Shown in pieces: positions 62,230 to 64,000 of a stretch of 64,000 bases of DNA (the first letter of the stretch is position 1; the number at the start of each line of letters is the position of its first letter). The notes beneath the pieces were generated by a model. The model was not told the origin of the DNA, did not search any database, and was given only the letters and a program-made list of their open reading frames with translations. Origin of the DNA: Aquabacterium sp. A7-Y (GTDB lineage: Bacteria > Pseudomonadota > Gammaproteobacteria > Burkholderiales > Burkholderiaceae_C); the NCBI RefSeq assembly GCF_026153205.1, contig NZ_JAPFBW010000021.1, forward strand, positions 1 to 64,000, read 5' to 3'. The translations under genes were made by a program, and so were the position numbers.

Positions 62230-63086
62230 GCGGAGCGGCGGTCCTCGAAGATCCTGTGCGGGCCGGCGCTGCCACGACGCGGCGTCCGGCGCTCCTGGAG
62301 GTCAAGGGCATCGAGGTGATCTACAACCACGTGATCCTCGTGCTCAAAGGCGTTTCGCTGCAGGTGCCCGAGGGCGGCATCGTTGCGCTGCTCGGTGGCA
62401 ACGGGGCCGGCAAGACCACCACCCTGCGTGCCGTCAGCAACCTGCTGCAGGGCGAGCGCGGCGCCGTCAGCAAGGGCAGCATCGAGCTGCGCGGCGAGCG
62501 CATCGAGGCGCTGTCGCCCTCCGAACTGGTGCGCCGCGGTGTCGTGCAGGTGATGGAAGGCCGCCACTGCTTCGCCCACCTCAGCATCGAGGAGAACCTG
62601 CTGACCGGCGCCTACACGCGCCGCGATGGCAAGGCCGCGGTGGCCGAGACGCTGGAGAAGGTCTACGGCTACTTCCCGCGCCTCAAGACACGCCGCCACT
62701 CGCAGGCCGCCTACACGTCCGGCGGCGAGCAGCAGATGTGCGCGATCGGCCGCGCACTGATGAGCCAGCCGAAGATGGTGCTGCTCGACGAACCCTCGAT
62801 GGGCCTGGCGCCCCAGGTGGTCGAGGAGGTCTTCGAGATCGTGCGAGACCTCAACCAGCGCGAGGGTGTCACCTTCCTGCTGGCCGAGCAGAACACCGCG
62901 ATGGCACTGCGCTATGCCGACCACGGCTACATCCTGGAAAACGGCCGCATCGTGATGGACGGCGCCGCCGCGGCGCTGGCCGACAACGAGGACGTCAAGG
63001 AGTTTTACCTCGGCATCGGCGGCGGCGACCGGCGCAGCTTCCGCGACGTCAAGAGCTACCGGCGCCGCAAACGCTGGCTGGCCTGA
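62226..63086 (+). CDS. livF: Branched-chain-type ABC transporter ATP-binding protein LivF
   Basis: A 286-residue ATPase, partner of LivG. Walker A GGNGAGKTTTLRAVSN, VVQVMEGRHCFAHLSIEENLL, signature YTSGGEQQMCAIGRALM, Walker B MVLLDEPSMGLAPQVVEEVF and FLLAEQNTAMALRYADHGYI. The C-terminus carries a basic extension (SFRDVKSYRRRKRWLA) that most LivF proteins lack. An unusual Tyr-Thr precedes SGGEQQ. Confidence 0.93.
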   Translation: MSGAAVLEDPVRAGAATTRRPALLEVKGIEVIYNHVILVLKGVSLQVPEGGIVALLGGNGAGKTTTLRAVSNLLQGERGAVSKGSIELRGERIEALSPSELVRRGVVQVMEGRHCFAHLSIEENLLTGAYTRRDGKAAVAETLEKVYGYFPRLKTRRHSQAAYTSGGEQQMCAIGRALMSQPKMVLLDEPSMGLAPQVVEEVFEIVRDLNQREGVTFLLAEQNTAMALRYADHGYILENGRIVMDGAAAALADNEDVKEFYLGIGGGDRRSFRDVKSYRRRKRWLA

Positions 63087-63112
63087 GGCCGGCCCCGGAT
63101 TCGGAGGACAGC

Positions 63113-63401
63113 ATGGACGACTTTTTTTGCCCCGCCCCCCTTCAACGCCGCCGAGGCCCTGGTGCAGCTCAGACGCACGCTGCGCGACTGCCGGCCGCTG
63201 CAGGAGCGCGGCGGCAGCTTCGAACTGGGGGGCCGGCCGGTGGTCGAGCTGGCGCAGGAGGGCGAGACCCTGCGGGCGGCGCTGGTGCGCCGCCCGGACC
63301 GCTCGCCCGAGTGGGAGCGGCGCGTCCTCGCCGACGCGGCCCAGGTGCGGCAGTTCATCGACGAGGTGAAACGCCGGCTGGCGAACTGGAGCGAGGAATG
63401 A
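63113..63401 (+). CDS. Small protein gene with frame broken at a T7 tract
   Basis: GGAGGA (63103-63108) and an ATG at 63113 open a frame that runs MDDFF and then meets seven T (63122-63128). With six T the frame would continue as MDDFFAPPPFNAAEALVQLRR and on to a product of 95 residues that ends LANWSEE, with GC-rich third positions throughout and an ATGA overlap with the next gene. With seven T the frame from 63113 stays open and enters the next gene in frame, but reads as an Arg/Gly-rich shadow. The tail of the real frame can also start at a GTG at 63162. The protein has two amphipathic helices, no Cys motif and no family I know. Sequencing error or transcriptional slippage are both possible. 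Confidence 0.55.
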
Positions 63402-64000
63402 GCCAGCAGCCGCCGGAGCACTACGACAGCCTCGAAGGCCGTGATCCGCAGGAGCGGGAGGCGGCGCTGATGCGCGCGCTGGCCGAGCAGGTCGCGCACG
63501 CGCAGGCCCACACGGCCGCCTACGCCGAGCTGCTGGCCGGTGTCGACGCCCGCGAGGTCACGACACGCGAGGCGCTGCGCGAGCTGCCGGTGACGCGCAA
63601 ACACGAGTTGCTGCAACGCCAGCAGGCGCGCCGCAGCCACGATGCCTTCGGCGGCCATGCCACGGTCGGCTGGCGCGGCATGGGAGCCGGCCGCGGCGTA
63701 CGCCGGGTGTTCCAGTCGCCCGGGCCGCTCTACGAGCCGGAAGGCGCGGCCCCGGACTACTGGCGCGCTGCCCGGGCCCTGCATGCAGCGGGCGTTCGTG
63801 CCGGCGACCTGGTGCACAACAGCTTCAGCTACCACCTCACGCCGGCCGGCTCGATGATGGAAGGCGGGGCGCTGGCACTCGGCTGCGCGGTGTTTCCCGG
63901 CGGCACCGGCCAGACCGAGCTGCAACTGCAGGCCATGCACGAGCTGCGCCCGCAAGCCTATGTCGGCACGCCCGGCTTCCTGAAAATCCTGCTCGACCGC
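63398..64000 (+). CDS. PaaK-like phenylacetate-CoA ligase family protein (partial, cut at window end)
   Basis: The first 201 codons of an adenylate-forming ligase with resemblance to phenylacetate-CoA ligase. The N-terminal pattern QVAHAQAHTAAYAELLAGVD and LRELPVTRKHELLQRQ corresponds to PaaK. It continues with FQSPGPLYEPEGAAPDYWRAARALHAAG and LVHNSFSYHLTPAGSMMEGGALALG (in parts), where PaaK has the G(T)TG adenylation segment and the conserved HNxFxYGL. A second ligase in an operon that already has an acyl-CoA synthetase suggests two acid substrates or one ligase with a distinct role. Starts at 63398 with an ATGA overlap; it runs past the right end of the window. Confidence 0.8.
   Translation, partial: MSQQPPEHYDSLEGRDPQEREAALMRALAEQVAHAQAHTAAYAELLAGVDAREVTTREALRELPVTRKHELLQRQQARRSHDAFGGHATVGWRGMGAGRGVRRVFQSPGPLYEPEGAAPDYWRAARALHAAGVRAGDLVHNSFSYHLTPAGSMMEGGALALGCAVFPGGTGQTELQLQAMHELRPQAYVGTPGFLKILLDR

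Noticed and set aside
1-64000. tRNA genes, rRNA genes, insertion sequences, phage genes, CRISPR arrays
   Set aside because: None recognised on either strand by eye; a tRNAscan or ISfinder search would be needed to exclude short remnants.

Overview
The window is a high-GC, gene-dense bacterial chromosome segment with no mobile elements, rRNA, tRNA or CRISPR array that I could see. Third-codon positions are almost always G or C. The gene set (Coq7-type ubiquinone hydroxylase, a 16-strand-type porin with a terminal Phe, a PhoH/YbeY pair, a PEP-CTERM protein, a divergent gspC beside gspGHIJKLMN-DEF, DUF1840) points to a betaproteobacterium of the order Burkholderiales, probably near the Rubrivivax/Leptothrix/Caldimonas group. 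The genus is inference, not read from the sequence.

Layout. 0.1-9 kb: PTS enzyme I, cyclopropane fatty acid synthase, several small housekeeping genes, a sterol-desaturase-like membrane protein, and ruvAB. 8.5-12.7 kb: a NarX/NarL-like two-component pair, then ybeZ-ybeY. 12.9-15.8 kb: a large secreted beta-helix-like PEP-CTERM protein gene that carries a one-base frameshift and runs past its sorting signal into the opposite-strand operon. 15.6-24.2 kb: a leftward peptide ABC transporter operon with two solute-binding proteins and an M20 amidohydrolase, followed by a terminator and a porin. 25.8-30.1 kb: coq7, osmC, a candidate small RNA, ilvA and a divergent CobT-like protein. 30.1-41.5 kb: an almost complete type II secretion locus (gspC opposite to gspGHIJKLMNDEF; no gspO prepilin peptidase here).

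41.7-55.9 kb is more accessory: a Lon-like AAA protein without protease domain, a lipoprotein, a cytosolic 5'-nucleotidase, a BetR-type regulator facing a hybrid histidine kinase with a secreted molybdopterin-fold partner, and a phenylalanine hydroxylation module (phhB-phhA plus two short-chain dehydrogenases, one with the pteridine reductase signature). A GAF histidine kinase, an M48 metallopeptidase and a Crp/Fnr-type regulator follow.

55.9-64 kb is a rightward operon: acyl-CoA synthetase, a complete branched-chain-type ABC transporter (LivG, LivH, LivM, periplasmic binding protein, LivF), a small protein whose frame is broken by a T7 tract, and a PaaK-like ligase cut by the window end. A perfect TTGTCGT-N4-ACGACAA palindrome sits between the Crp/Fnr gene and this operon at a spacing that fits class II activation. 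It reads as a regulated uptake-and-CoA-activation system for an organic (possibly aromatic) acid.
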